A stretch of 64,000 bases of DNA, taken from the NCBI GenBank assembly GCA_026770025.1, contig JAMXDE010000028.1:728748-792747 (forward strand). Direction: 5' to 3'. The DNA is from Craspedostauros australis (Eukaryota; Bacillariophyta; Bacillariophyceae; Mastogloiales; Achnanthaceae). The translations under genes were made by a program, and so were the position numbers. Below the pieces are notes generated by a model. It had not been told where the DNA came from. It searched no databases and was given only the letters and a program-made list of their open reading frames with translations. Positions 32,176 through 42,215 of this stretch are shown in pieces; the first letter of the stretch is position 1; each line of letters begins with the position of its first letter.

Positions 32176-33173
32176 CGTGTAGCTGGGTGTTGCGAGGACG
32201 TGGTCGTTGGTCCAATTTGTTATTATTATCGGACGAGTATTTTCCCGCAGCTCCCAGGAAAGTGGTCACACTTGGAAATGACTGCGCCGTCCGCTGTGAT
32301 GTCGAAGTGTTCGCCGGGATGTGACGGTGGATTTCTGCGCTTGTCGGAATTCGTCGGGAATGGAAGTGGTGCCGGATGGAAAGCGCCAGTGATGGCGAAG
32401 GTGTCAACGGTATCTCAAGTGGACTGTAGTCGGGTGATCTTGGATGACTGATTGATAAAAACACCCAACGGGACCAAGTGAATTTCCCGATTGACCAAAT
32501 GCGAAGACGGTGAGAAATGTCAGTCAGGACCGTATGAATTTCCTGGTTGGGTTATTTGTTGGCGCGCGACCCGAAGTCCGATGGATGACTGGGATGGCGA
32601 AGGAGTTGTGAACCGATGTGACGCGCCAGTGATGGTACGAACCGAAGGAATTCGTAGCCAATCAGAAGGTGGACTGAGCGCGAATGGCTGTTGTTGATGG
32701 AACGATTGTTGTTTTGTTGGTCTTGAAACGATGAAACGTCGCGGATGGATTGCGCGTTGGATGGCCCTGCCCGTTCGGATTTCGTCTCTCCGAGCGCCGT
32801 ATTCTTGCGCTTGTTCAGCTGTGCTTCACCAAGATGTGATGCACCTTTGGTTTTACCCAGTTGGACCTTCGATCCAATCCGTGCCTCCTTTGAGTGCCAC
32901 GGACCAGCTTGCTATACGTGTTTTAGATCTGGCAGCAGCTTGCCCGATGTACCTGATGCTAACAGGATTTTGCACGCTAATGAGCGCGGTGCCCCCCAGG
33001 TGCCAGCAACTGCTTTGATTCACCTGGTTCCACCACTCGCGTTTTCATCCAGCTTAAACCAGCCTTTCGGTGTCGTTAGACTTATTCGCGTGATATTGCT
33101 ATCAACACAATGCTAGCTTTACGGGTTGCTTCCGCGGTATCTCTACCGATCGCGTTTCTTCCCCAGTCAAGGG

Positions 33174-33187
33174 CGGACGCTAGTCCG
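33174..33187 (-). ncRNA. Leader hairpin with a covarying base pair
   Basis: In type I the plus strand reads cggac-gcta-gtccg (33,174-33,187). In the type II leader (35,686-35,699, sense strand) it is cagac-tagc-gtctg. The second pair changes from G-C to A-T on both sides, keeping the 5-bp stem. One compensated pair is weak but direct evidence of RNA structure. Confidence 0.4.
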
Positions 33188-33320
33188 GTTAGCAGTTATC
33201 TCTGCGTCCCTTTTGGACGTTAACCGATCTCAAGTACGGCTTAGACTTAGTGTTAACGACTGACCAGGTCGCGACAACTCACGGGGAGATTGCCGATAGG
33301 TTTCAGAGGGCCTTTCCGCT

Positions 33321-33425
33321 CCAAGTTTTTACGTGTATCTTGCTTCACGGGCTTTCACCTTTGTCGATGCTGACCAGGCCAAGTGTTTACGTGTGTCTTG
33401 CTTCACGGGCTTTTACACCTTTGTC
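33321..33425 (-). repeat. Tandem imperfect repeats in the F1 leader
   Basis: Two copies of a ~45-base unit containing cttgcttcacgggctt and acgtgt, separated by 13 bases with the tgaccag motif, which recurs at 33,431. Also present in the other leaders (35,450-35,556 in B, 49,551-49,655 in C). Confidence 0.75.
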
Positions 33426-33716
33426 TTTTAGCTGACCAGCTATCGTAAGTAATGCAGTGATGCGATACTTGGTTGTTGGGATGAATTACTCCGCCTGCGA
33501 TATTCGCAACAGCGGGTGAGCCTTTCTGCACTTTGGCAGGGCAAAGCGGGTGTGGCGGCACGTAGCAATCTGCACACACGAGCGATTGGGTTCGTCGTCA
33601 CGAACGCGTTGGGTTCTTCGGCCGGAATCAAAGGAAGGGACAGCGTGATGTCACCAAGGCAGCACAGCGCTTCAGGATTCGTTCATGTACTCCGATAGAG
33701 ACTGCGACTGTTAATC

Positions 33717-34451
33717 TGATAATCAGCAATTACACACAGGAAAAGGGCACCAAACACTGCACTTACTACGCCGCCAGGGTGATCAATCCGTCAGGTGGAG
33801 TTGGAGATGTTTGGTGTTTGTTGTTGTTCTAATAGGTTGTGTTCAATTGATGATTGAGTTTGGATTATGAGATGATGATCTCCTATTTCTAATGATGGTG
33901 CCTATTGCACGGTTTCTAACGTGCTGCTTGATTACCTCATGTTGTATCTCGCAGTCTTTCCTAAAACATTGCCCAAGATGGTATGTTGATCTACACGATA
34001 TCTCGTGTTATCTCCACCTTTGGTCTTTCTTCATCTCTGCCTGATCTTGTCTGGTCTTGATCTCTGTTTGATCACATATGGATTGATCCGTCTACGTCGG
34101 TGGGGTGCATGCATCACCCCTGACGATGTTGTTCTGGATCCTAAATGTTGCTGCCACGTGCTCGATGATGCATTCGGCTAGGCTAGACAGGTCAGCATAC
34201 CATGACTAAAATATAATCTCGATTCCGAGGATCACAATGACCGATCCTCTGACGTCATACGATGATGTCAGTGCCTACGTCAGATTCGATGACAGTAGTG
34301 ACTGAATCTCAATCGTGTATCAAGACTCACTCGACTATACTCTCAAAATCGAGTCGAATCAAAAATAATGAATCACGTTTCAGTCATGAGAGATGAGTAC
34401 CTAATTTCGCTCTAGATGTTGATACTCCCCTATAGTCGGGAGTCTTGTTCA
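33717..34451 (-). repeat. F1 unit A 5' LTR, type I
   Basis: 735 bp, reads identical to 25,984-26,718 and 49,947-50,681. Its outer end abuts the truncated type-II LTR of unit B in head-to-head orientation; the junction contains ttcat (34,448-34,452). Confidence 0.85.
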
Positions 34452-34452
34452 T

Positions 34453-35158
34453 TATCAACATCTAGATCGAAATTAGGTACCCATCTCCCATGACTGAAAC
34501 GTGATTCACTATTTTGATTCGACTCGATTTTGAGAGTATAGTCGAGTGAGTCTTGATACACGATTGCGATCCAGTCACTACTGTCATCGAACATGACGTA
34601 GGCACTGACATCATCGTATGACGTCAGAGGATCGGTCATTGTGATCCTCGGAATCGAGATTATATTTTAGTCATGGTATGCTGACCTGTCTAGCCTAGCC
34701 GAGTGCATCATCGAGCACGTGGCAACAACATTTAGAGTAGAGATCGTCGTCGTCAGAGGTGATGCATGCACCTCGTCGACGTAGACGGATCAATCCATAT
34801 ATGATCAAACAGAGATCAAGATTAGGCAAGACCAGGAGAGATGAAGAAAGACCCAAAGGCGAGAATAACACGGAATATCGTGTAAATCAACATGCCATCT
34901 TGGGCAATGTTTTAGGAAAGACTGCGAGAGAAACCACGAGGTAACCGAGCAGCACGTTAGCAACCGTGCAATAGGCACCATCATTAGAAATAGGAGATCA
35001 TCATCTCATAATCCAAACCTCAATCATCAATTGAATACAACCATAACTTAGCAACAACTATCACCAAACACACCGGCTTCACCTGACGGATTGATCACCC
35101 TGGCGGAGGAGTAAGTGCAGTGTTTGGTGCCTGTCCTGTATTGAATTGCTGATTATCA
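34453..35158 (+). repeat. F1 unit B 5' LTR, type II, 27 bases missing
   Basis: 706 bp in plus orientation, beginning tatcaacatctag. The full type-II LTR at 42,216-42,948 has 27 more bases at this end (tgaacaagactccc...). Otherwise I found one difference between the two copies. Preceded by ttcat, the proposed target duplication. Confidence 0.8.
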
Positions 35159-36754
35159 GATTAACAGTCGCAGTCTCTATCGGAGTGCATGAACGAATCC
35201 TGAAGCGCTGTGCTGCCTGGTGACATCACGCTGTCCCCTTCCCTTTGAATCCGGAGATAACCAAAGCGTCCGTGACGACGGACCAGATTGCTCGTGTGTG
35301 CAGATTGCTACGTGCCGCCACACCCGCTTTGCCCTGCTAAAGTGCAGAAAGGCTCACCCGCTGTTGCGAATATCGCAGGCGGAGTAATTCATTCCAACAA
35401 CCAAGTTCCGCATCACTGCGTTACTTACGATAGCTGGTCAGCTAAAAGACAAAGGTATAAAAGCCCGTGAAGCAAGACACACGTAAACACTTGGCCTGGT
35501 CAGCATCGACAAAGGTGAAAGCCCGTGAAGCAAGATACACGTAAAAACTTGGAGCGGAAAGGCCCTCTGAAACCTATCGGCAATCTCCCCGTGAGTTGTC
35601 GCGACCTGGTCAGTCGTTAACACTAAGTCTAAGCCGTACTTGAGATCGGTTAACGTCCAAAAGGGACGCAGAGATAACTGCTAACCAGACTAGCGTCTGC
35701 CCTTGACTGGGGAAGAAACGTGATCGGTAGAGATACCGCGGAAGCAACCCGTAAAGCTAGCATTGTGTTGATAGCAATATCACACAAGTGAGTCTAACGA
35801 CACCGGAAGGCAGGTATACGCTGGACGAAAACGCGAGTGGTGGAACCAGGTGAATCAAAGCAGTTGCTGGCACCTGGGGGGCACCGCGCTCATTAGCGTG
35901 CAAAATCCTGTTAGTATCAGGTACATCGGGCAAGCTGCTGCCAGATCTAAAACACGTATAGCAAGCTGATCCGTGGCACTCAAAGGAGGCACGGATTGGA
36001 TCGAAGGTCCAACTGGGTGAAACCAAAGGTGCACCACATCCTGGTGGAGCACAGCTGAACAAGCGCAAGAATACAGCGTTCGGAGAGACGAAATCCGAAC
36101 GGGCAGGGCCATCCAACGCGCAATCCATCCGCGACGTTTCATCGTTTTTCAAGACTAACAAACCGACAACAATTCCATCAACAACGCCCATTTGCGCTCA
36201 GTCCACCTTCTGATTGGCTACGAATTCCTTCAGTTCGTACAATCACTGGCGCGTCATCACCGGCTCACAACTCCTTCGCCATTCCAGTCATTCATCCGAC
36301 TTCGGGTCGCGCGCCAACACATCGTCCAAACGGGAAATTCACACGGTCCTGACTGACGTTTTTCCATCGGTCATCCTTCGCCTCGGGTTAAGCACGGTCA
36401 TCTTCGCATTCATCGATCGGGAAATTCACACGGTCCCGTCTGGCCTTCCATCCGTCGGTCAGTCACAATTCGAGACATCGCGCACGGATCAACGGCAGTC
36501 CACTCGTGACATCACGTTCCCGCTGACGCCTTCGCCATCACTGGCGCTTTCCATCCGGCACCACTTCCATTCCCGACGAATTCCGACAAGCGCAGAAATC
36601 CACCGTCACATCCCGGCGAACACTTCGACATCACAGCGGACGGCGCAGTCATTTCCAAGTGTGACCACTTTCCTGGGAGCTGCGGGAAAATACTCGTCCG
36701 ATAATAATAACAAATTGGACCAACGACCACGTCCTCGCAACACCCAGCTACACG
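35159..36754 (+). promoter_or_regulatory. F1 unit B leader: type II, switching to type I at ~36,527
   Basis: Same plan as the unit A leader (repeats at 35,450-35,556, hairpin at 35,686-35,699). 35,159 to about 36,180 differs from type I by roughly two dozen bases over the ~700 nt compared; 36,180-36,527 is much more diverged. From about 36,528 onward it is identical to type I. The switch marks one side of the proposed inversion crossover. Confidence 0.7.
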
Positions 36755-39700
36755 ATGTCCAACGCAATCCCAATCAACGACACCATCCTGGCGCACGTCC
36801 TCAGCGTTCTCGGATATGACGACTCGTCTACCGAATGGCTTATCTTGCATACCGAAGAGATCCGAACCATCATGGATTTCGCTTCGCTTCATCGCGAAGA
36901 CATGCTTGACATGAACGCCACCATCGCGCGATCTGATCCGGAACCCGACTACGTAGCCCAACTGTCTAAGGTAGCAATCCGGAAATTCTCCAATGCCATT
37001 GGCTGGTTCAGTGTTCAACCTAGTCCCACTGTAGAGACATGGCGGGAACTCAACCCAGCTTCATACATGGAGTATGTCGCCCGGACGTTCACACCATCGC
37101 CCGCATCCTCAACCGCCATGCCTGACACAGCCACCAGCGCATTCCCCTTCGAACCAACGAAGACCGACCCAACGGAGAAGACCGGACGCGACCTCGCCGC
37201 AGAGTTCAACCGTAGCATCAAGCGTAACATTAGCGACTATCCCAAGTTGTCTGATGATAAATACTTCGCTACATTCCATCGTCGTCTGCGTGCCACTGCT
37301 GCTGCTCATGGCATCTCAAATGTTCTCGATGTTGACTACACCCCACCCGATGAACAAGCCGAGCTCTTCAAAGTGCAGTCCACCTTCCTGTTCAACGTGT
37401 TTGTATCCAACCTGCAGACCACGAAGAGTAGGAAGTGTGTCACTCCGTATGAGTCGATCTGTGATGGTCAAGCCGTCTACTGCATGCTGGTCCGCGAGTA
37501 CACCACCGGTGCCACCGCCGTCAACACCATCCGACGCATCCGAGACGAGATCATCAAGTTCAAGCTGGACAAGCAGTGGCGCAAAACTCGTGAGCAGTTC
37601 CTGGACCTGTGGCAACACAAGGTGCACGAACTTGAGGCATTGCGTGATGATCCGATCGACGATGCGACGAAGAAGGAGTGGTTGACGAACGCCATCGAGG
37701 CCGACAAGGCTCTGTACCAGTCTATCTTCCAGACTGACTACCTGCAGACCGCGATCCTGGCCTACACACCCGGCACCTCCGCAACCACCATGGAGTTCGA
37801 TACCCTCGTTGAGCTCGTTCGGTCGTACGCCGTCCAACTCGATGGCCACGACGCCAACAAGCCAAAGACGCCACGGCAAGTTAACAACACCGACCAGCGC
37901 AAGCAACGTGGGAAGGATAAGGACGACGGACCCAATCTCTGGAAGTCCAACAAGGACTACAGCAAGGAGACACGAGAACGGCTGCCGCGAGAGGAGTTCC
38001 AAAAGCTGACTGACAAGCAACGCAGCGACTTCCTCCAAGCCCGGCGAGCCAAGTCTGGACGTGGTAAGAAGGACAAGCCTAGGCGTTCTGCCAACAACAC
38101 CAACCGCAGTGGATCCACATCCAACCAGAACGACCAACAGGACACCCAGACCAACGACAAAGGTAGTAACAATAACGAATCTAGTTCTACCGCTGGAACA
38201 GCAATCAACCGTATGCTATCCAGTGCCATGTCTAGCGCGTCCGGGAGCCCGCCGACTACCCTCGTCATTGACGGTCGCACCTACACCCTGTCTCACACGA
38301 ACGTATCGTACAAGTTCAACAACGCGAACGTGACTGTGCAAGGCGCATTGGTGGATGGAGGTGCGAACGGCGGTCTCGTTGGCGATGACATGCTGGTGAT
38401 GGAGTCCACGTCCAACCGTGCTGATGTCTCTGGAATCGGCGACGCAGAGATCAAGGATCTAGCGCTGGTCACGGCCACCGCTGTCATCCAGACCACCTCA
38501 GGGCCGGTGATCGGTTGGTTCCATCAGTACGCCAACTACGGGAAAGGGCGCACCATCCATTCTGCCAACCAGCTCGCGGCGTTTGGATTGGATGTCAATG
38601 AGCGACCAAAGAACCTCCCTGGCGGTCGGCAAACCATTGTCACGCCAGACGGATTCATCATCCCGCTCACCGTGCGTCACGGCCTCGCATACATGGATAT
38701 GCACAAGCCAACTCAGGCGGAGCTAGACGATCTGCCACACGTGTTCTTCACCTCCGACCAAGAATGGGACCCATCTGTCCTGGACGGGGAGGCTGATCTG
38801 GACAACATTCCCGCAACCGAACGCGGCGAAGACAACGACATCGACATCACCATCTCCAAGTGCGTTCAGTACGTTCAATCCGCTGCGACGCTCGGGGATG
38901 GGGAGAAGGCGACCAAGGCCGGGCCACGCAACATCGTGGGTAAAGCGCCCAACTTCCATGCGCTACGGCCGTACTTCGGGTGGATTCCAGCAGACCGCGT
39001 GCGTGACACTCTTGCATGTACTACCCAGTGGTATCGCATGTCTGAGCGTTACCCCATGCGTAAACACTATAAGTCTAGATTCCCCGCAGCCAATGTCAAC
39101 CGACTACATGATGTTGTTTCCATGGACACGTTGTTCTCCGACACGCCTGCTCACCATGACGGAGTCCCCGGACACGGTGGATGTACCATGGTACAGGTGT
39201 TTGTAGGATCCAACACGCGCCTCACAGCGGCGTACCCTCTGGCAAGCGAATCCCATGTTCCCCATGTTGTCCAAGACTTCATTCGGGAGCATGGTGCCAT
39301 GGACGTGTTGATGTCCGACAATGCCACGGCGCAACTCGGAGGTAAGATGAAGGACATCCTCCGACAGTACTGCATTGCAGACCACCAGTCCGAACCACAC
39401 CACCAACATCAGAATCCTGTCGAGCGACGCATCCAGGATGTGAAGCGCACCACCAACGGCATCATGGACAGAACTGGCACTCCTGCCAGGTTCTGGCTCA
39501 TCTGCACCCTGTATGTCGTGGGACTGCTCAACCATCTGTCGCAGTCCACGGCTGGCCACATCACGCCCATCCAAGCCGCCACAGGCCAGCGCCCTGATGT
39601 CAGCAAGTACCTCAGCTTCCACTGGTGGGAGCCAGTGTACTACAAGGTCGGGGACGCTGCCTTCCCAGGTACCACGCAGGAACGGCGTGGACGCTGGGCT

Positions 39701-42214
39701 GGACCATGCGAACACAAGGGTGATGAACTGACGTTCTGGGTACTCGATGACGCGACGCAACGGCTGTTGCCACGCTCGAGCATCCGACGTGTGTCTGATG
39801 ACGCGCGAAACCTACGGGCAGACTACCCCCTGCCTGCTTCTGGGGAGGATGGTGACGTGGGTGACGAAGCTAGCGAAACCGTAAATCCAGATGATTTCGG
39901 TAGTGACAGCACACCTAAAGCTAGACAACCCGTTGTGCATGCACTGTCTGACCTGGTAGCCACATCACATGGAGAACCAGATCCAGGTGTAGTCAAAGTC
40001 CCCAAGTTCAGTCCTGATGAGCTGCTCGGATTGACCTTCCTCCATCAACAGGATGGACTCAAATGGAGAGCTCGAGTGATCCGCAAGATCAAGGACGGAG
40101 ACGCAGCCAACCATGACAACATCAAGATGCTGATCGCATACGGCGATGATGACACCGAAGAGCTCATCGCGTACACGGATCTAGCTGACATCATCGAACA
40201 GCAGCACGAACAGGAGATCGGCGATGGGGAGATGTGCGTATTCAAAGCCATCACCGGACACGAAGGCCCATTCCACTCCAGTCACAGCAAGTACAATGGC
40301 TCCTCCTACAATGTGAAGGTACAATGGGAGGATGGCAGTGTGACCATGGAACCACTGGATGTGATCGCCAAAGATGACCCTGTATCCTGTGCGAAGTACG
40401 CCGCAGACAACAACCTCCTCGGTCTGCCTGGCTGGAAAAGATTCCGTAAACTAGCAAAGAGAAAGAAGAAACTCAATCGTCTTATCAATGCTGGGAAACG
40501 CAAAACACGTGCACAAGGTCCTATCTTCAAGTTTGGTGTTCAGGTTCCACGGAACGGAAAGGAAGCACGCCAGCTTGACGAAAAGAATGGCAACTCCAAG
40601 TGGGTAGACGCTGAGAGAAAAGAAATGGCTCAGCTCCACGAGTATGGCACGTTCAAGGATCTCGGAAAGAACGCTCGGAAACCAGACGGATACAAGCAGA
40701 TCAAGCTCCTCTGGGTGTACGACGTGAAACACGACCTTCGACACAAGGCAAGATGCGTAGCAGGAGGCCACCTAACGGATCCATGCAAGGATATGGCATA
40801 TGCTGGAGTAGTCAATCTCAGATCATTCAGGATTGCACTGCTTGCTGCAGAACTCAACAACCTCAAGCCCATGGTGGGTGATATCGGTAATGCCTATCTA
40901 GAAGCATACACAAAAGAAAAGATCTGTTTCGTAGCTGGTCCTGAGTTCCAAGAGTTTGCTGGTCACATGATGATCATTGTGAAAGCGCTCTACGGACTAC
41001 GCACATCCGGTGCTCGATTCCACGAGTCTCTGGCCGACACACTCCGCGACATGAAGTTCTTTCAGTGCAAAGCTGACCCGGATGTGTGGATGAGGGATGC
41101 TGGTAGATGCTGGGAATACATCTGTGTGTACGTAGATGATCTGATGGCCGTCATGGAAGACCCACAGTCATTCTTCGACACGCTCATCAACAAGTACAAG
41201 TACAAGTTGAAGGGTGTAGGACCAATCAAGTATCACCTCGGCGCAGACTTCGACCGAGACAAAGACGGAACCCTGACTATGAGCCCGCAATCCTACATCA
41301 AACGGATGCTGGCGAACTACGAACAGGTGCATGGGGAGCTTCCACGGACCTACACCAGTCCCATGGAACACAACGACGCCCCCGAGCTAGACACATCACG
41401 TGAACTAAACCCTGTAGAGACCAGACAGTTTCAATCACTCATCGGCGCCCTTCAATGGTGCATCACATTGGGACGGTTTGATATTGCTGCAGCTGTGATG
41501 ACTTTGTCTAGATTCAGAGCTCAACCCAGGATTGGTCACATGGACCGTGCTAAACGTGTGTATGGATACCTCCGAAAGCGTTCTGATGCCGCCATCAGGT
41601 TCAGAACGGGAATTCCAGATCACGAGCGCTTCTTCGAGGTTCCTGATCATGAATGGATGTACTCTGTGTATGGTGACGCCGAAGAGGAGACCGCAGACGA
41701 CGATCCAACACCCAAAGGCAAGGCAGTTCGAATGACGACGTTTGTAGATGCCAATCTCATGCACTGCAAAGTGACAGGCAAATCTGCAACTGGTGTTCTC
41801 CATCTGCTCAACCAGACACCCATCGAATGGTTCAGCAAACGCCAGACCACTGTCGAGACTGCAACCTATGGATCGGAATTCGTCGCGGCAAGACAGGCAA
41901 CAGAGCAAGTGATTGCTATGCGCCTTACTCTTCGCGCAATGGGAATTCCCCTGGACGGACCCGCCTGGATGTTCGGAGACAACCAGAGTGTGATCACTTC
42001 CTCCACCATTCCCAACAGTGTGTTGTCCAAACGACACAACGCATTGGCGTACCACCGCGTGCGTGCCGCAGTAGCTGCGAAGATCCTGCATTTCTGCAAG
42101 ATAGACGGAACGGAAAACGTAGCCGACGTCATGACCAAGTTCCTTCCATGGGCGAAGTACTGGCCGTTAGTGAGGCCGCTTCTATTCTGGAAAGGAGAGA
42201 CTCTGGGTGGATGA
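36755..42214 (+). CDS. F1 unit B Gag-Pol polyprotein (1819 aa, intact frame)
   Basis: Same length and architecture as unit A, in opposite orientation. Two residue differences noticed: EDN for EDD near residue 693, and GVVKV for GVAKV in the IN-RT linker; unit D shares both B states, so A is the derived copy. Protease D534, integrase D791/D855/E890, RT YVDD 1459-1462 and RNase H D1665 are all present. The coding part is type I while its 5' LTR and leader are type II. After the stop there is no 3' LTR in the correct orientation: the sequence goes tgaa then directly into the minus-oriented type-II LTR at 42,216. As it stands the unit can be transcribed from its LTR but lacks a proper 3' end for strand transfer. 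Confidence 0.88.
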   Translation: MSNAIPINDTILAHVLSVLGYDDSSTEWLILHTEEIRTIMDFASLHREDMLDMNATIARSDPEPDYVAQLSKVAIRKFSNAIGWFSVQPSPTVETWRELNPASYMEYVARTFTPSPASSTAMPDTATSAFPFEPTKTDPTEKTGRDLAAEFNRSIKRNISDYPKLSDDKYFATFHRRLRATAAAHGISNVLDVDYTPPDEQAELFKVQSTFLFNVFVSNLQTTKSRKCVTPYESICDGQAVYCMLVREYTTGATAVNTIRRIRDEIIKFKLDKQWRKTREQFLDLWQHKVHELEALRDDPIDDATKKEWLTNAIEADKALYQSIFQTDYLQTAILAYTPGTSATTMEFDTLVELVRSYAVQLDGHDANKPKTPRQVNNTDQRKQRGKDKDDGPNLWKSNKDYSKETRERLPREEFQKLTDKQRSDFLQARRAKSGRGKKDKPRRSANNTNRSGSTSNQNDQQDTQTNDKGSNNNESSSTAGTAINRMLSSAMSSASGSPPTTLVIDGRTYTLSHTNVSYKFNNANVTVQGALVDGGANGGLVGDDMLVMESTSNRADVSGIGDAEIKDLALVTATAVIQTTSGPVIGWFHQYANYGKGRTIHSANQLAAFGLDVNERPKNLPGGRQTIVTPDGFIIPLTVRHGLAYMDMHKPTQAELDDLPHVFFTSDQEWDPSVLDGEADLDNIPATERGEDNDIDITISKCVQYVQSAATLGDGEKATKAGPRNIVGKAPNFHALRPYFGWIPADRVRDTLACTTQWYRMSERYPMRKHYKSRFPAANVNRLHDVVSMDTLFSDTPAHHDGVPGHGGCTMVQVFVGSNTRLTAAYPLASESHVPHVVQDFIREHGAMDVLMSDNATAQLGGKMKDILRQYCIADHQSEPHHQHQNPVERRIQDVKRTTNGIMDRTGTPARFWLICTLYVVGLLNHLSQSTAGHITPIQAATGQRPDVSKYLSFHWWEPVYYKVGDAAFPGTTQERRGRWAGPCEHKGDELTFWVLDDATQRLLPRSSIRRVSDDARNLRADYPLPASGEDGDVGDEASETVNPDDFGSDSTPKARQPVVHALSDLVATSHGEPDPGVVKVPKFSPDELLGLTFLHQQDGLKWRARVIRKIKDGDAANHDNIKMLIAYGDDDTEELIAYTDLADIIEQQHEQEIGDGEMCVFKAITGHEGPFHSSHSKYNGSSYNVKVQWEDGSVTMEPLDVIAKDDPVSCAKYAADNNLLGLPGWKRFRKLAKRKKKLNRLINAGKRKTRAQGPIFKFGVQVPRNGKEARQLDEKNGNSKWVDAERKEMAQLHEYGTFKDLGKNARKPDGYKQIKLLWVYDVKHDLRHKARCVAGGHLTDPCKDMAYAGVVNLRSFRIALLAAELNNLKPMVGDIGNAYLEAYTKEKICFVAGPEFQEFAGHMMIIVKALYGLRTSGARFHESLADTLRDMKFFQCKADPDVWMRDAGRCWEYICVYVDDLMAVMEDPQSFFDTLINKYKYKLKGVGPIKYHLGADFDRDKDGTLTMSPQSYIKRMLANYEQVHGELPRTYTSPMEHNDAPELDTSRELNPVETRQFQSLIGALQWCITLGRFDIAAAVMTLSRFRAQPRIGHMDRAKRVYGYLRKRSDAAIRFRTGIPDHERFFEVPDHEWMYSVYGDAEEETADDDPTPKGKAVRMTTFVDANLMHCKVTGKSATGVLHLLNQTPIEWFSKRQTTVETATYGSEFVAARQATEQVIAMRLTLRAMGIPLDGPAWMFGDNQSVITSSTIPNSVLSKRHNALAYHRVRAAVAAKILHFCKIDGTENVADVMTKFLPWAKYWPLVRPLLFWKGETLGG

Positions 42215-42215
42215 A

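Larger units (their letters stand above)
32176..33716 (-). promoter_or_regulatory. F1 unit A long 5' leader (1.54 kb)
   Basis: Untranslated region between the 5' LTR and the start codon. The first bases after the LTR (gattaacagtcgcag) lack the TGG expected of a primer site for a full tRNA 3' end, so priming may use an internal tRNA fragment or another mechanism. It contains two ~45-base direct repeats (33,321-33,365 and 33,379-33,425) and a hairpin at 33,174-33,187 with a compensated change in type II. The LTR-proximal ~700 nt is well conserved with type II, the ORF-proximal ~350 nt much less, although it has no sense coding frame. Confidence 0.6.
25984..34451 (-). mobile_element. F1 unit A: complete Ty1/copia retrotransposon, type I
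   Basis: An 8468-bp element on minus: 5' LTR 33,717-34,451, leader 32,176-33,716, intact polyprotein 26,716-32,175, 3' LTR 25,984-26,718. Both LTRs are 735 bp and read identically where I compared them, so insertion is very recent. LTRs begin TG and end CA. The left flank is the PiggyBac gene, with last five bases gcccc; its matching copy would be off the right edge if the whole array entered there. Confidence 0.85.
26719..42211. repeat. Giant inverted repeat of units A and B (7.7-kb arms)
   Basis: Arm 26,719-34,424 (minus unit A) and arm 34,453-42,211 (plus unit B) are inverted copies around a 28-bp spacer. The ORF parts (about 5.7 kb at the outer ends) are almost identical; the LTR and leader parts nearest the spacer are type I against type II and visibly diverged. 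Confidence 0.85.

Noticed and set aside
32731-33116. Antisense open frames of 95 and 123 codons in the F1 leader, open also in the type-II leader
   Set aside because: Most base differences between types I and II change the amino acid in either frame (Ser/Asn, Ser/Pro, Arg/Gly, Asp/Gly, Leu/Ser, Pro/Ser, Ala/Thr), so there is no sign of selection on a protein. Conservation fits RNA better.
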